Positions 1 through 8,368 are shown, counted from the first letter of the stretch. The stretch: DNA of 10,554 bases from Calditrichaceae bacterium (GCA_030622395.1 JAUXGF010000046.1:1-10554); one strand, 5' to 3'. Numbers and translations are program-made. The notes: a model not told the origin generated them from the letters alone.

Positions 1-570
1 GAGTATCTGCAGCATAGGGATGAAATTTTACAAGCTGCGGAAAAGTTATTCGCTGAAATAGGATACCATAATACTTCAATGGATATGATTGCCGAAAAAG
101 CTGAGTTCAGTAAAGGTTCTTTATATAATTACTTTAAAAATAAAGAATATCTTTTTTTTTGTATGTTGGATGAAAAACTGGAACTTTTTTCAAAAGGATT
201 AAACGATCGAATCCGGAAATTGTCTGATATCGAAGATAAAATTTGTGCATTAATTGATTTCTATTTCGATTTTTTTAACCGCAATGCAGGTTTCTTTAAA
301 ATTGCCCAATCTGAAAGATACCACTTAGACAGGTTTTCACGGGAAAATCTAATCAAGAGACTAAAGGGAAGATATCTTGATCATATTTCCGGATTAAGCA
401 AAATTGTTCGGGAAAGCGTTCCCAGCCAGGAAGAAGCCGAACTGCTGGCTGTATCTATTAACGGCGTCTTAAACAGTTTACTTACACGTAAATTACTGAC
501 CGGTTCTAAAATTAAAATTACAATATTAAAGCAAACTGCCGTTAACTATGCATTAAAACTTATAAAATAG
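1..570 (+). CDS. TetR/AcrR-family transcriptional regulator, 5'-partial
   Basis: The reading frame is open from the first base of the window, so the gene starts upstream; 189 codons are visible. The ATG at 79 is internal, because codons before it (EILQAAEKLFAEIGYHNTS) are the conserved first helices of a TetR DNA-binding domain. The helix-turn-helix follows as MDMIAEKAEFSKGSLYNYF and then KNKEYLF, the usual TetR pattern. The rest is a helical ligand-binding domain with no recognisable specificity, and the visible length is close to a full TetR protein. It ends 12 nt before an outer-membrane efflux gene on the same strand, so it is probably the local repressor of the efflux operon, released when a pump substrate binds; this role is inferred from position. 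The operator and promoter would lie left of the window. A run of nine T (152-160) sits inside the coding sequence. Confidence 0.93.
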   Translation, partial: EYLQHRDEILQAAEKLFAEIGYHNTSMDMIAEKAEFSKGSLYNYFKNKEYLFFCMLDEKLELFSKGLNDRIRKLSDIEDKICALIDFYFDFFNRNAGFFKIAQSERYHLDRFSRENLIKRLKGRYLDHISGLSKIVRESVPSQEEAELLAVSINGVLNSLLTRKLLTGSKIKITILKQTAVNYALKLIK

Positions 571-575
571 AGAGG
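571..575 (+). promoter_or_regulatory. Ribosome binding site of the outer-membrane factor gene
   Basis: AGAGG directly follows the TAG stop of the TetR gene and lies 7 nt before the ATG at 583. It fixes that start and suggests translation linked to the regulator gene. Confidence 0.6.
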
Positions 576-582
576 TTATTAT

Positions 583-1908
583 ATGAATCGAATCCGTTTT
601 TTGCATTACATACTATTCCTGTTTTTACTGCCCTTTGCGGTCTTTGCACAAGGAAGAGAACTTTCCTTACAAGAAAGTATCCGCATAGCTTTAGACCAAA
701 ACTTGCAATATCGAAGCGCCGAAAAATCGTTGGATATTACCAAGTCTAAAATGTATGAATCAATCGGCAATTTCCTACCCAGGATCGACGCCAGCCTGAT
801 CCGCAACATAGACGAGAAGCTTATGGAAGTTGAAATGCCGCCTATGGGTCCGGGCATGCCCCCTACCAAAATAGCCATCGATTTCACAAAAGATTATATG
901 GCTGCATTACAGCTCCAGCAGCCCATATTTACCGGCGGAGCCTTGTGGTTTAATTACCGTCAGAATTATTATAATTACAAGGCGGAGGAGCAAAATTACC
1001 GCAAACAGAAACTGGCTACTATTTTTGATGTAAAAAAAACCTATTATGGCGTTCTTTTAAGCGAAGAGCTAATCAAAGTTTCTGAAGAGGCGCTTCATTT
1101 AAGCGAACGTCTTTTTAAGAACACTAAATTACTTTACGAACAGGGATTAGCCTCGAAGTTTCAACTGCTCAACGCTGAAGTGGAATTGGAGAATATTAAG
1201 CCGAAAGTACTCGAAGCAAAGAACAACTGCAAATTAGCCCTACTTGCTTTTAAAAATCTGCTTCAACTGCAAAGTGAAGATGAAATCCATCTTAGGCGCG
1301 GGCTTCAATTTATTGAGCGTAAGTTTGCATTGGATTCGCTTCTTTCCCTGGCAAAAAATATCCGCCCGGACATTCAACAAATGCATTTTACGCAAAAACG
1401 TATGGATAAGCTGGTGGACCTTTCCTATTCAGCCTTCTCACCCGTGCTGGCTCTGGCGGCAGATTATAATTACCGCCGCAATCAATTTGATTGGGACGTC
1501 AATAAATGGCAGGATAATTATACCATTAATCTGGTTCTTTCCATTCCGCTGTTTCAGGGAGCAACGCGTATTTTTAAGATTCAGCAAGCCAAAGCTGCCA
1601 GACATCAGGTGGATTTAGCTGAAACAGCAGTAAACACTGGAGCCGCTTTAGAGATCAAAAAAAATTATTTAAACTTTCATGTAGCGATTGAGAAACATCA
1701 CTCTCAACAGAAAAATGTCGAGCGGGCTGAGGAGAATGTACGCATCGCTGATTTGAATTATAAAGAAGGATTAATTACATCATTGGAGATGAGCGTTGCC
1801 CAAATGAATCTGATCGAAACCAAAATTATAAATTTAAAAACATTGTCGGACTATTTGATCTCTCTGGCGGCGCTCGAGAAGTCTGTTGGTATTGAAAATA
1901 TAAATTAA
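583..1908 (+). CDS. TolC-family outer membrane efflux protein
   Basis: This 441-residue protein is the outer-membrane channel of a tripartite efflux pump. Residues 1-22 form a signal peptide (MNRIRF, a long hydrophobic stretch, then AVFA before Gln23). The mature start, with LSLQESIRIALDQNLQYRSA, is the usual N-terminus of the outer membrane efflux protein family (OEP). Two OEP repeats follow, rich in long coiled-coil helices. The C-terminal repeat shows the familiar pattern ENVRIADLNYKEGLITSLE followed by a helix ending near LEKSVGI. Length agrees with TolC/OprM-type channels (about 420-490 aa). The start is supported by AGAGG at 571-575. A gap of 15 nt leads to the adaptor gene. Substrate is unknown. 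The family call is secure; its partnership with the next two genes is inferred from their order. Confidence 0.95.
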   Translation: MNRIRFLHYILFLFLLPFAVFAQGRELSLQESIRIALDQNLQYRSAEKSLDITKSKMYESIGNFLPRIDASLIRNIDEKLMEVEMPPMGPGMPPTKIAIDFTKDYMAALQLQQPIFTGGALWFNYRQNYYNYKAEEQNYRKQKLATIFDVKKTYYGVLLSEELIKVSEEALHLSERLFKNTKLLYEQGLASKFQLLNAEVELENIKPKVLEAKNNCKLALLAFKNLLQLQSEDEIHLRRGLQFIERKFALDSLLSLAKNIRPDIQQMHFTQKRMDKLVDLSYSAFSPVLALAADYNYRRNQFDWDVNKWQDNYTINLVLSIPLFQGATRIFKIQQAKAARHQVDLAETAVNTGAALEIKKNYLNFHVAIEKHHSQQKNVERAEENVRIADLNYKEGLITSLEMSVAQMNLIETKIINLKTLSDYLISLAALEKSVGIENIN

Positions 1909-1912
1909 CTAC

Positions 1913-1916
1913 GGAG
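1913..1916 (+). promoter_or_regulatory. Ribosome binding site of the adaptor gene
   Basis: GGAG lies 7 nt before the ATG at 1924, in the short gap after the outer-membrane factor gene. It supports that start. Confidence 0.6.
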
Positions 1917-1923
1917 AATTAAA

Positions 1924-3006
1924 ATGAATACAACAAAATATAAAGCGGCATTCTTTTTATTGCAAGTTTTATATCTATTAGCCGCTTGTGGCGATAACAG
2001 TAATAATCAGGTTGAATCGATTGCCATTCCGGTGCAGATACAAATCGCCCAAAAAGGGATCTATTCCGAACAGTTGAATTACAGCGGCATTTTAAAGCCG
2101 ATAAAAGAAATGAAACTCATGTCGGATATCCCGGGAAAAGTTTACAAATTGTATGTTGACGAGGGTGCCGTTGTGAAAAAGGGGCAATTGCTTGCTGAGA
2201 TGGACGCCAAAACTATTCGGCTGCGTTTGGCTCAGGCTAAAGCCGGTTTAAGTATGGCTAAGGCTCAATACAACAGCGCCAAACGCGACTGGGAGCGGTT
2301 CGACCGGCTGCGCGGCGAAGAGGCTGTTTCACAGCAGCAAGCCGAAAAGGTGACCCTGGCTTATGAAGCGGCTCGGGCACAGATGCAGCAGGCAGAAGCG
2401 GCGCTGAACATTGCTCGTCACAGCGCAGAAGTTTCTATGATTAAGGCGCCGTTTGACGGTATCATTTCCGCCAGGTATGTTGAAATAGGCGATATGATCA
2501 ATCCGCAAATGAGTATGGGCGGCAAAGTGGCTGTTTTCTCAATTATGGATTATTCGAAAATAGAAGTTAAAATCGAAGTGACGGAAAGGCATATTAAAAA
2601 ATTTAAAAAAGGTATGAAAGCGTTGCTTAAAACCAATACCGATGTTGAAAGGGTTTATACCGGGATGGTAAGCACAATTAATTATGCCGCCGACCCCATG
2701 AGCCGTAGTTTTTCAGTTAAAATGGTTTTTGATAATTCTGATTTTCAATTATTGCCGAACACGGTAAGTGAAGTGGGCGTGGTTATTTTCGAAAAACCTA
2801 ATACCTATTCTTTTCCATTAACCACATTGGTTGAAAATCAATTTATATTCACCGTAAAAGATGGAAAATCAGTTCAGAATAAAGTACAGCTTGGACGCCG
2901 GTCTGAAACAAATGTGGAGATAATCTCCGGCATTTCAGAAGGTGATTCAGTAATTACCCGTGGAAGTTATGCGCTCCGGGCTGATTCACGAGTGATAATT
3001 GAATAG
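1924..3006 (+). CDS. RND efflux periplasmic adaptor (membrane-fusion) lipoprotein
   Basis: This 360-residue protein bridges the inner-membrane pump and the outer-membrane channel. It starts with a lipoprotein signal: basic residues, a hydrophobic stretch and lipobox LAAC with the lipidated Cys at residue 22, followed by Gly. The first lipoyl half-motif (GKVYKLYVDEGAVVKKGQLL) is at about residues 70-95. An Ala/Gln-rich alpha-helical hairpin follows at about 95-165. The second half-motif (IKAPFDGIISARYVEIGDMI) comes next. Beta-barrel and membrane-proximal domains follow, ending in the typical GISEGDSVITRGSYAL. Order and length match the HlyD/AcrA adaptor family of RND pumps. It lies between the channel and pump genes, so all three probably form one exporter. 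The gap to the pump gene is 55 nt without a visible terminator. Confidence 0.95.
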   Translation: MNTTKYKAAFFLLQVLYLLAACGDNSNNQVESIAIPVQIQIAQKGIYSEQLNYSGILKPIKEMKLMSDIPGKVYKLYVDEGAVVKKGQLLAEMDAKTIRLRLAQAKAGLSMAKAQYNSAKRDWERFDRLRGEEAVSQQQAEKVTLAYEAARAQMQQAEAALNIARHSAEVSMIKAPFDGIISARYVEIGDMINPQMSMGGKVAVFSIMDYSKIEVKIEVTERHIKKFKKGMKALLKTNTDVERVYTGMVSTINYAADPMSRSFSVKMVFDNSDFQLLPNTVSEVGVVIFEKPNTYSFPLTTLVENQFIFTVKDGKSVQNKVQLGRRSETNVEIISGISEGDSVITRGSYALRADSRVIIE

Positions 3007-3061
3007 AAATTGTAAAAGTTAAAAATGATTAAAATTTGATCTGAGCTAAAAGAGGAAATAT

Positions 3062-6000
3062 ATGAAAATATCAGAACTCTCTGTAGATAGAAGAATTACG
3101 GCCGCTATGTTCGCCCTGATTCTGGTGGTATTGGGAACCGCCGCTTTTTTTAACTTAGGGCTAGATTTAATGCCCGAACTGGAATTCCCCATGGTTACGG
3201 TTGTAACCAGTTACGAGGGCGCCTCGCCTGAAGATGTTGAAACATCTCTAACCTCGCTCCTGGAGCGGGCTGTCAGTAAGGTAAACGGTGTAAAAAAAGT
3301 GAGCTCCATATCCCAGGAAGGCGCTTCGATGTTAATGGTCGAGTTTGAATGGGGGACGAACCTGGATTTTGGCGCCCAGGATATTCGTGACGCGGTTGGT
3401 CGATATAAACGATTTTTACCGCCGGGAATTGACGATCCGCTTGTCCTGAAAATGGATATAAACCAGTTTCCGGTTGTTGGCTGGGGTATCACGTCTGATA
3501 TGCCCGTGGCGAAATTAAAGGAATTGATTGATGACAATGTCACGCACCGCCTGGAACGCATTGATGGCGTAGCCGGCGTCATTGTCATGTCGCCGGAAGA
3601 ATGGGAGGTTTTGGTAGAAGTAGATAAAAGTAAATTAATAAGCAGAAATCTCTCATTAAGCGATGTATTAAATGCTATTCGCTACGAAAATATAAACAGC
3701 CCCGCCGGTCATCTTGATGAGGGTTCATATGAATATTTGGTACGCGTGCAGGGTGAATATAAAAGTCTTAAAGAAATCCGAAATACAATTGTAACAATTA
3801 CCAAAAGCGGCAAGCCTGTATATGTGAAAGATATTGCTGATGTGCGCACGTCCATAGTGGAAGTCAGCAACACGGTGAAAATCGGCGGAAAGCCCGGTAT
3901 CGTTCTGTTTGCCAGCAAAAGGTCAGACGCAAATACGGTAAAAGTAGTAGACGCCGTAAAAGAGGAAATGCCTCATATAATTGATCTTTTACCTAAAGAC
4001 GTAAAATTTCATGTGTTTATGGATCAATCCAGGATTATCACCAATATGGTTTCCCGAACGGCGGAAAGCGCCCTGATTGGCGCTGTATTAGCTATGTTCC
4101 TCATTTATTTCTTTTTACGCAACTGGCGTCCTACTTTGGTGATTGCTATGGCAATCCCTTTATCAATCATAACCACATTTATGGCTTTTTATGCGGTGGA
4201 TTATACACTCAACCTCTTAACCTTAGGGGGGTTAGCCTTAGGCGTCGGTATGCTGGTGGATAATGCCGTTGTAGTGATAGAAAATATTTTCCGCCATTTA
4301 GAAGAGGGTGATGACCGTATTACCGCCGCCAAACTCGGCGCTTCGGAAGTGGGTATGGCAATCACCGCCTCAACGCTTACAACCGTGGCTGTGTTTTTTC
4401 CGATGATTTTCGGAAGCGGTATCGCCGGTCAGCTATCAAGAGGATTAGCCCTTTCCGTATCTTTCTCATTATTAGCCTCGCTAATCATTGCTTTAACTGT
4501 TGTTCCAATGATGGCGTCAATTTTGTTTAAAGCGAGAAAATCCCAAGAGGATTATAAAGACGCATTTGGTGAAAACAGGTTTGAACGTATGAAAAACGCT
4601 TATGGGAAGTTTTTAAGAAAAATTCTGGGACGTAGAAAAGTAACGATTGTATTTACGACTGTTCTGTTTTTATTTTCTTTAGCATTAATCCCGTTTATCG
4701 GCACTGAATTTATGCCCGCTATGGATCAGAGTATGGTAATATTAAAAATATCATTGCCGGTAGGAACTTCTTTAGAGGAGACGGACGCCGTCGTTAACCG
4801 CGTATCTGAAATCATAAAAGATGAAGCGGCAATCGAGACGTACGTAACTACATCCGGCGTAAATAGTCAGCAACAGGGCGGCGGCGGCGGCGGCGGCGGT
4901 CAGATGAGCGCGGCGGGAAGCCAAGAAGGTATGCTGATGCTGCGGCTAAAACCAAAAGCTGACCGGGATTTGACTTCCAATGAATTTATTGAGTATTTAA
5001 GAAAAAAAATGCCGGAGTACAAAAATGTAAACGTTGAAAACTTAGATATGGCCGGATCAATGATGGGCGGCGCGGCTACACCAATAGATATCAAGGTTTT
5101 TGGTAAGAAGATACCCATGCTTAGAAAAATATCAGGGGAAATCGCCGAAAAAATTAAGGATGTAGAGGGCCTGCGTGACGTTAAAACAACCTACGAGGAG
5201 GGCAAACCGGAATATGAAATATTAATCAATCGTGATAAAGCCGCACGGCTGGGCCTTAAAACAGGTATGGTTGCCGATGTCGTTACCGCATCAACGGTCG
5301 GTAAACGCGCTTCCCGTTATCGTGTAACAGGAGAAGAAAAAGATATTCGGGTTAAATTTAAAAAGGCTGATCGAGATCAACTGTCAGAAATTGAGTCGAT
5401 TCCAATAAAAAACGTAATGGGAAAAATAGTATATTTGAATCAAATTGCTGAATTTAAAAGAGATGAAGGGCCAACCCGAATTAATCGTGAAAACCAATCA
5501 CGCAGGATTTCAGTTGCGGCAAACACTGCCGACCGTGATTTGGGAAGCATCGTTTCTGATATTCAAGATAGGATTGAACCGGTTATAAAAAATCTGCCGC
5601 CGGGGTATTTTGTGGAAATCGGCGGGCAGTATGAAGAAATGCAGGACGCCTTTAGCACACTTGGACAAGCATTCTTACTTGCTATTCTTTTAGTTTATAT
5701 GATCATGGCTTCACAGTTTGAATCACTGGCGCATCCGTTTACGATCATGTTTACAATTCCCCTGGCTTTTGTCGGTGTAGCCGTTGCTTTGCTTGTTACC
5801 GGTCATACGATCAACACAGCGGTTATTATGGGATTTATTATGTTAGCCGGAATTGCGGTAAACAACGGAATTGTGCTTGTGGACTATATTAATCAGCTTA
5901 GAAAGAAAGGTATGGAAATTCATGACGCCATTGTCCAGGCTTCGAAAACCAGGTTACGACCGGTTTTAATTACAGCGCTTACAACGATTTTGGGAATGGT

Positions 6001-6199
6001 GCCCATGGCTCTAAGTACTTCGGAAGGAGCAGAGATGCGCGCGCCCATGGCCGTCACAGTGATTGGGGGATTGATTACCACCACTATTCTAACGCTGATT
6101 ATTATTCCAACAGCTTACAGCATTGTTGATCATATTTCATTTAAAACAGGTGAGCAGGTTATAGGCGCTATTCAAAATTCAAAATCTAAGAAAAAATAA
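3062..6199 (+). CDS. RND-family efflux transporter, inner-membrane pump subunit
   Basis: This 1045-residue protein has the full length and duplicated layout of HAE1-type RND pumps (AcrB is 1049 aa). A transmembrane helix lies at about residues 11-32. A periplasmic porter domain follows, then helices at about 335-490, a helix at about 528-548, a second porter domain and final helices at about 870-1030. The TM4 signature reads GMLVDNAVVVIEN, with Asp400 in the place of AcrB Asp407 but Asn401 where AcrB has Asp408. In TM10, GIAVNNGIVLVDY places Asn934 where AcrB has Lys940. The relay is therefore not AcrB-like; related DN/NN forms occur in other RND branches, from general knowledge. Residues 606-613 are eight consecutive Gly encoded by seven GGC and one GGT. 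AGAGGA just before the ATG supports the start. Substrate cannot be read from sequence. Confidence 0.97.
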   Translation: MKISELSVDRRITAAMFALILVVLGTAAFFNLGLDLMPELEFPMVTVVTSYEGASPEDVETSLTSLLERAVSKVNGVKKVSSISQEGASMLMVEFEWGTNLDFGAQDIRDAVGRYKRFLPPGIDDPLVLKMDINQFPVVGWGITSDMPVAKLKELIDDNVTHRLERIDGVAGVIVMSPEEWEVLVEVDKSKLISRNLSLSDVLNAIRYENINSPAGHLDEGSYEYLVRVQGEYKSLKEIRNTIVTITKSGKPVYVKDIADVRTSIVEVSNTVKIGGKPGIVLFASKRSDANTVKVVDAVKEEMPHIIDLLPKDVKFHVFMDQSRIITNMVSRTAESALIGAVLAMFLIYFFLRNWRPTLVIAMAIPLSIITTFMAFYAVDYTLNLLTLGGLALGVGMLVDNAVVVIENIFRHLEEGDDRITAAKLGASEVGMAITASTLTTVAVFFPMIFGSGIAGQLSRGLALSVSFSLLASLIIALTVVPMMASILFKARKSQEDYKDAFGENRFERMKNAYGKFLRKILGRRKVTIVFTTVLFLFSLALIPFIGTEFMPAMDQSMVILKISLPVGTSLEETDAVVNRVSEIIKDEAAIETYVTTSGVNSQQQGGGGGGGGQMSAAGSQEGMLMLRLKPKADRDLTSNEFIEYLRKKMPEYKNVNVENLDMAGSMMGGAATPIDIKVFGKKIPMLRKISGEIAEKIKDVEGLRDVKTTYEEGKPEYEILINRDKAARLGLKTGMVADVVTASTVGKRASRYRVTGEEKDIRVKFKKADRDQLSEIESIPIKNVMGKIVYLNQIAEFKRDEGPTRINRENQSRRISVAANTADRDLGSIVSDIQDRIEPVIKNLPPGYFVEIGGQYEEMQDAFSTLGQAFLLAILLVYMIMASQFESLAHPFTIMFTIPLAFVGVAVALLVTGHTINTAVIMGFIMLAGIAVNNGIVLVDYINQLRKKGMEIHDAIVQASKTRLRPVLITALTTILGMVPMALSTSEGAEMRAPMAVTVIGGLITTTILTLIIIPTAYSIVDHISFKTGEQVIGAIQNSKSKKK
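4877..4900 (+). repeat. GGC trinucleotide repeat coding eight Gly in the RND pump
   Basis: Seven GGC codons and one GGT occur in tandem in the second porter half of the pump, after three Gln (QQQ) and before QMSAAG. A trinucleotide tract can change length by slippage without breaking the frame. It encodes a flexible loop. Confidence 0.9.
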
Positions 6200-6282
6200 G
6201 TTTTTATAATATGAATTTAGAAAGATTATCGTTCTGAGAAAACCTCCAACATTTAAAATAATTTAGAAAGAGAGTTAATTAA

Positions 6283-6744
6283 ATGTCTCAAGAAAAAGAC
6301 TTAATTGCATACTGTGGTTTATATTGCGGCGAATGCCCCAACCATACCGGTAAAATCGCTGATTTCGCCCGTGATCTTAGAAAAGAATTACGCAGCGTCA
6401 GGTTTGATAAGACTGCGGAAACGCTTTCTGAAATGTCTTTTTTTAAGGTCTTTAATGATTACCAACAATGTTATGAAGTATTAGGCGCTATGGTAAAACT
6501 TCGCTGCAAGCATGCCTGTCGGAACGGCGGCGGCAATCCATACTGTAAGATCAGAAAATGCTGCCAGAAAAAAGGACTTGAAGGCTGCTGGCTTTGCAGT
6601 GAATTTGAAACCTGTAAGAAACTTGATGAATTAAGCGCTAATCATGGCGCCGCCCACATAAAAAACTTGCAGAAAATTAAGAAAAAAGGAATCGATGAAT
6701 TTCTTAATGGAAATAAACTTTGGTATGTTAAAGCACAGTCGTAG
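6283..6744 (+). CDS. DUF3795 family cysteine-rich protein
   Basis: This 153-residue soluble protein opens with YCGLYCGECP at residues 10-19, the hallmark start of DUF3795 proteins. It holds twelve Cys in all (11, 15, 18, 63, 75, 79, 88, 93, 94, 102, 105, 111), grouped as CxxxC, CxxC and CC pairs. That arrangement suggests binding of zinc or another metal; no biochemical function is established for the family to my knowledge. There is no signal peptide or membrane segment, so a cytoplasmic location is expected. The start is supported by a purine-rich AGAAAGAGAG stretch upstream. It lies 83 nt after the pump gene without a visible terminator and 10 nt before the thioesterase gene, with which it is probably co-transcribed. 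Whether it shares the efflux transcript is undecided. Confidence 0.88.
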   Translation: MSQEKDLIAYCGLYCGECPNHTGKIADFARDLRKELRSVRFDKTAETLSEMSFFKVFNDYQQCYEVLGAMVKLRCKHACRNGGGNPYCKIRKCCQKKGLEGCWLCSEFETCKKLDELSANHGAAHIKNLQKIKKKGIDEFLNGNKLWYVKAQS

Positions 6745-6754
6745 ATAAATTGAT

Positions 6755-7243
6755 ATGGACATTATAAAAAAAATAAAGAAGCTTAAACCTTTACCGATGG
6801 ACAATCATATTTCATCGTTTGTCTCAAGTGATACAAACGATCGTATTAACATCCGGTATTATTTTGATAAAGAAAGCGGTCATCTTTTTGCCCGTGTTGT
6901 TTTTGGTGAAAAAGCGCAGGGACCGCCCGGACATGCTCACGGCGGCGCAATCGCTTCGGCGCTGGATGAATCCATGGGCGCTGCGGCATGGATGAACGGG
7001 TTTACGGCGATGACCGCCAAATTAGAAGTAAATTACTATAAAGCGTTAAAACTGGGGACAGAAGCTTTTATCGAAATATGGGTTGATCGTAATAGCGAAA
7101 AAAAAGTGTGGCTTAAAGGCAGAATTCAGGCTGGTGATGAAACCGTTTATGCCGAATCAAAAGGATTATTCATCCTGCAAAGCAAAGAACGTTTCCAATC
7201 TATGGGCGAAATTCCGGAAGATATGTTCAATAAATTAAAATAA
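6755..7243 (+). CDS. PaaI/THEM4-like hotdog-fold thioesterase
   Basis: This 162-residue cytoplasmic protein has a single hotdog domain of the acyl-CoA thioesterase superfamily. The key stretch is GPPGHAHGGAIASALDESMG (residues 56-75): the HGG motif, then Asp71/Glu72 on the central hot-dog helix. A strand follows with MTAKLEVNYYKAL at about residues 86-98, where Thr87 matches the position of the second polar catalytic residue in THEM4-type enzymes by analogy. The expected reaction is hydrolysis of an acyl-CoA or other acyl thioester; the acyl chain cannot be predicted. The ribosome binding site is weak (AGATAAATTGAT), and the start is only 10 nt after the DUF3795 stop, so translation may be coupled to that gene. 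Family call firm, substrate unknown. Confidence 0.9.
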   Translation: MDIIKKIKKLKPLPMDNHISSFVSSDTNDRINIRYYFDKESGHLFARVVFGEKAQGPPGHAHGGAIASALDESMGAAAWMNGFTAMTAKLEVNYYKALKLGTEAFIEIWVDRNSEKKVWLKGRIQAGDETVYAESKGLFILQSKERFQSMGEIPEDMFNKLK

Positions 7244-7269
7244 GATTTACTTAATAAACGAAAGTTATT

Positions 7270-8085
7270 ATGAAAAACATTGGTTTAAATAAGCGAATAA
7301 AATATCTGGTTATTGGAATTGTTTTATTGCTTTCTCAATATTCAAACGTGTATTCTTTTCAGGCTGCGTCTTTTAAATGGAAGATAGGCGAAGAGCTTAC
7401 CTATAAGGTTTCATGGGAATTCATCCGCATTGGCACTGTGAGCCTGTCCGTAGTTGACACTGTAACCATTCACGGCTCAAAAACCTATCACATCAAAATG
7501 AAAATTGATTCGAGCCCGTGGTTATTTTTTGTCAATATGCATAGTGAATTTGACAGTTACTTAACGGAAGATACTTATCCGCGTTTATTAATATGCAAAG
7601 AGGAAATAGACGGGGATGATTATGATAGCAGATATCAATTTGACTATGAAAACAAGGAAATAGTTATTCATCATGAAGGGGTAGAAAATCCCGATAAAAA
7701 AATCGATAAACGAATGCCGCTGGAAAAAAAGATTCAGGATGGGATATCAATAATCTTTTATGCGCGGAAAAATTGCAATACTAGTAAAAAGGAAAAATTG
7801 TTTGTTATCGCTCAAGCGAAAGAGGGCGTTTTGGATATTAATTTTACAGGCAAAATGGAAAACATAGAGATATCCATTGCTGAGAACAAAGTTCCCGTCT
7901 ATTATATTGACGGTGAAGCGTATTTTAAATCAATTGCCGGTTTTGGCGATAAATATAAAGGCTGGTTCAGTTTGGATGAGCGGCGCGTACCTCTGGCTGC
8001 GGAAATGAAAGTTTTTATCGGAAGCGTTCATCTTGAACTGGAAGATTGGAAAAACTGGCAGCCTGATTTTACTTTAGAAGATTGA
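7270..8085 (+). CDS. Exported DUF3108 domain-containing protein
   Basis: This 271-residue protein has an N-terminal signal peptide: Lys/Arg in the first 11 residues, hydrophobic core YLVIGIVLLLS, and probable cleavage near VYS-FQ or FQA-AS at about residues 29-33. The mature start, WKIGEELTYKVSWEFIRIGT, is typical of DUF3108, a beta-rich periplasmic domain of unknown function. The remaining protein is predicted as mostly beta strands, with further family-like features such as GDKYKGWFSLDERRVPL near the C-terminus. It follows the thioesterase gene by 26 nt, so co-transcription is likely. It ends with TGA, which shows that TGA is used as a stop in this genome. It converges with a small - strand gene only 9 nt away. 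Function is unknown; an envelope role is likely from the export signal. Confidence 0.87.
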   Translation: MKNIGLNKRIKYLVIGIVLLLSQYSNVYSFQAASFKWKIGEELTYKVSWEFIRIGTVSLSVVDTVTIHGSKTYHIKMKIDSSPWLFFVNMHSEFDSYLTEDTYPRLLICKEEIDGDDYDSRYQFDYENKEIVIHHEGVENPDKKIDKRMPLEKKIQDGISIIFYARKNCNTSKKEKLFVIAQAKEGVLDINFTGKMENIEISIAENKVPVYYIDGEAYFKSIAGFGDKYKGWFSLDERRVPLAAEMKVFIGSVHLELEDWKNWQPDFTLED

Positions 8086-8094
8086 TCCCTTTGA

Positions 8095-8310
8095 TTAATG
8101 CTGGACTGCCAGACCTGCATACTGATTGATTTGTAAATTATTTTGCCCGTTTAAGGCTTGTTTTAATTGTAATATTTGCCCGGTTAACTTATGCATTTCC
8201 AGTAAAGTGTCATTATCCGTTAAGTCTTCTTCCCTAACGTTCCGTAGAATCAATATTCGTAATCTTTGATTCAAATTTTTTATTTTATCAGAAAGTACTT
8301 GTGAGTTCAT
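8095..8310 (-). CDS. Small hypothetical protein, predicted helical
   Basis: This 71-residue reading frame is convergent to the DUF3108 gene. It is supported by a strong ribosome binding site, AGGAG in GTGAGGAGAGAAT directly before its ATG. Residues 5-55 have regular hydrophobic spacing (KIKNLNQRLRILIL, then LLEMHKLTGQILQLKQAL), separated by an acidic turn REEDLTDND, so a helical hairpin or coiled coil is likely. There is no Cys, signal peptide or membrane segment. I do not recognise the family. The helix-LTD-helix pattern superficially recalls Spo0E-like phosphatases, but the SxxxD signature is missing. Intrinsic terminators are not visible in the 9-nt gap, so transcripts from both sides may overlap. 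Confidence 0.6.
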   Translation of the reverse strand: MNSQVLSDKIKNLNQRLRILILRNVREEDLTDNDTLLEMHKLTGQILQLKQALNGQNNLQINQYAGLAVQH

Positions 8311-8368
8311 ATTCTCTCCTCACTTTATTTAGATATCTTTATTTAATATAATCGACCGTTTGGGGGGC

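Noticed and set aside
606..887. Antisense frame inside the outer-membrane factor gene
   Set aside because: It lies fully opposite a conserved gene and has no ribosome binding site or recognisable domain. The same holds for - strand frames at 3211-3588, 3709-3918 and 4900-5118 in the pump gene.
1244..1618. Second + strand frame inside the outer-membrane factor gene
   Set aside because: It is an overlapping frame within conserved coding sequence, with Trp/Ile/Cys-rich random composition.
8095..8310. Spo0E-like aspartyl-phosphate phosphatase
   Set aside because: Only the helix-LTD-helix outline is similar; the SxxxD signature of Spo0E proteins is replaced by HxxxG, and the genome looks Gram-negative and non-sporulating.
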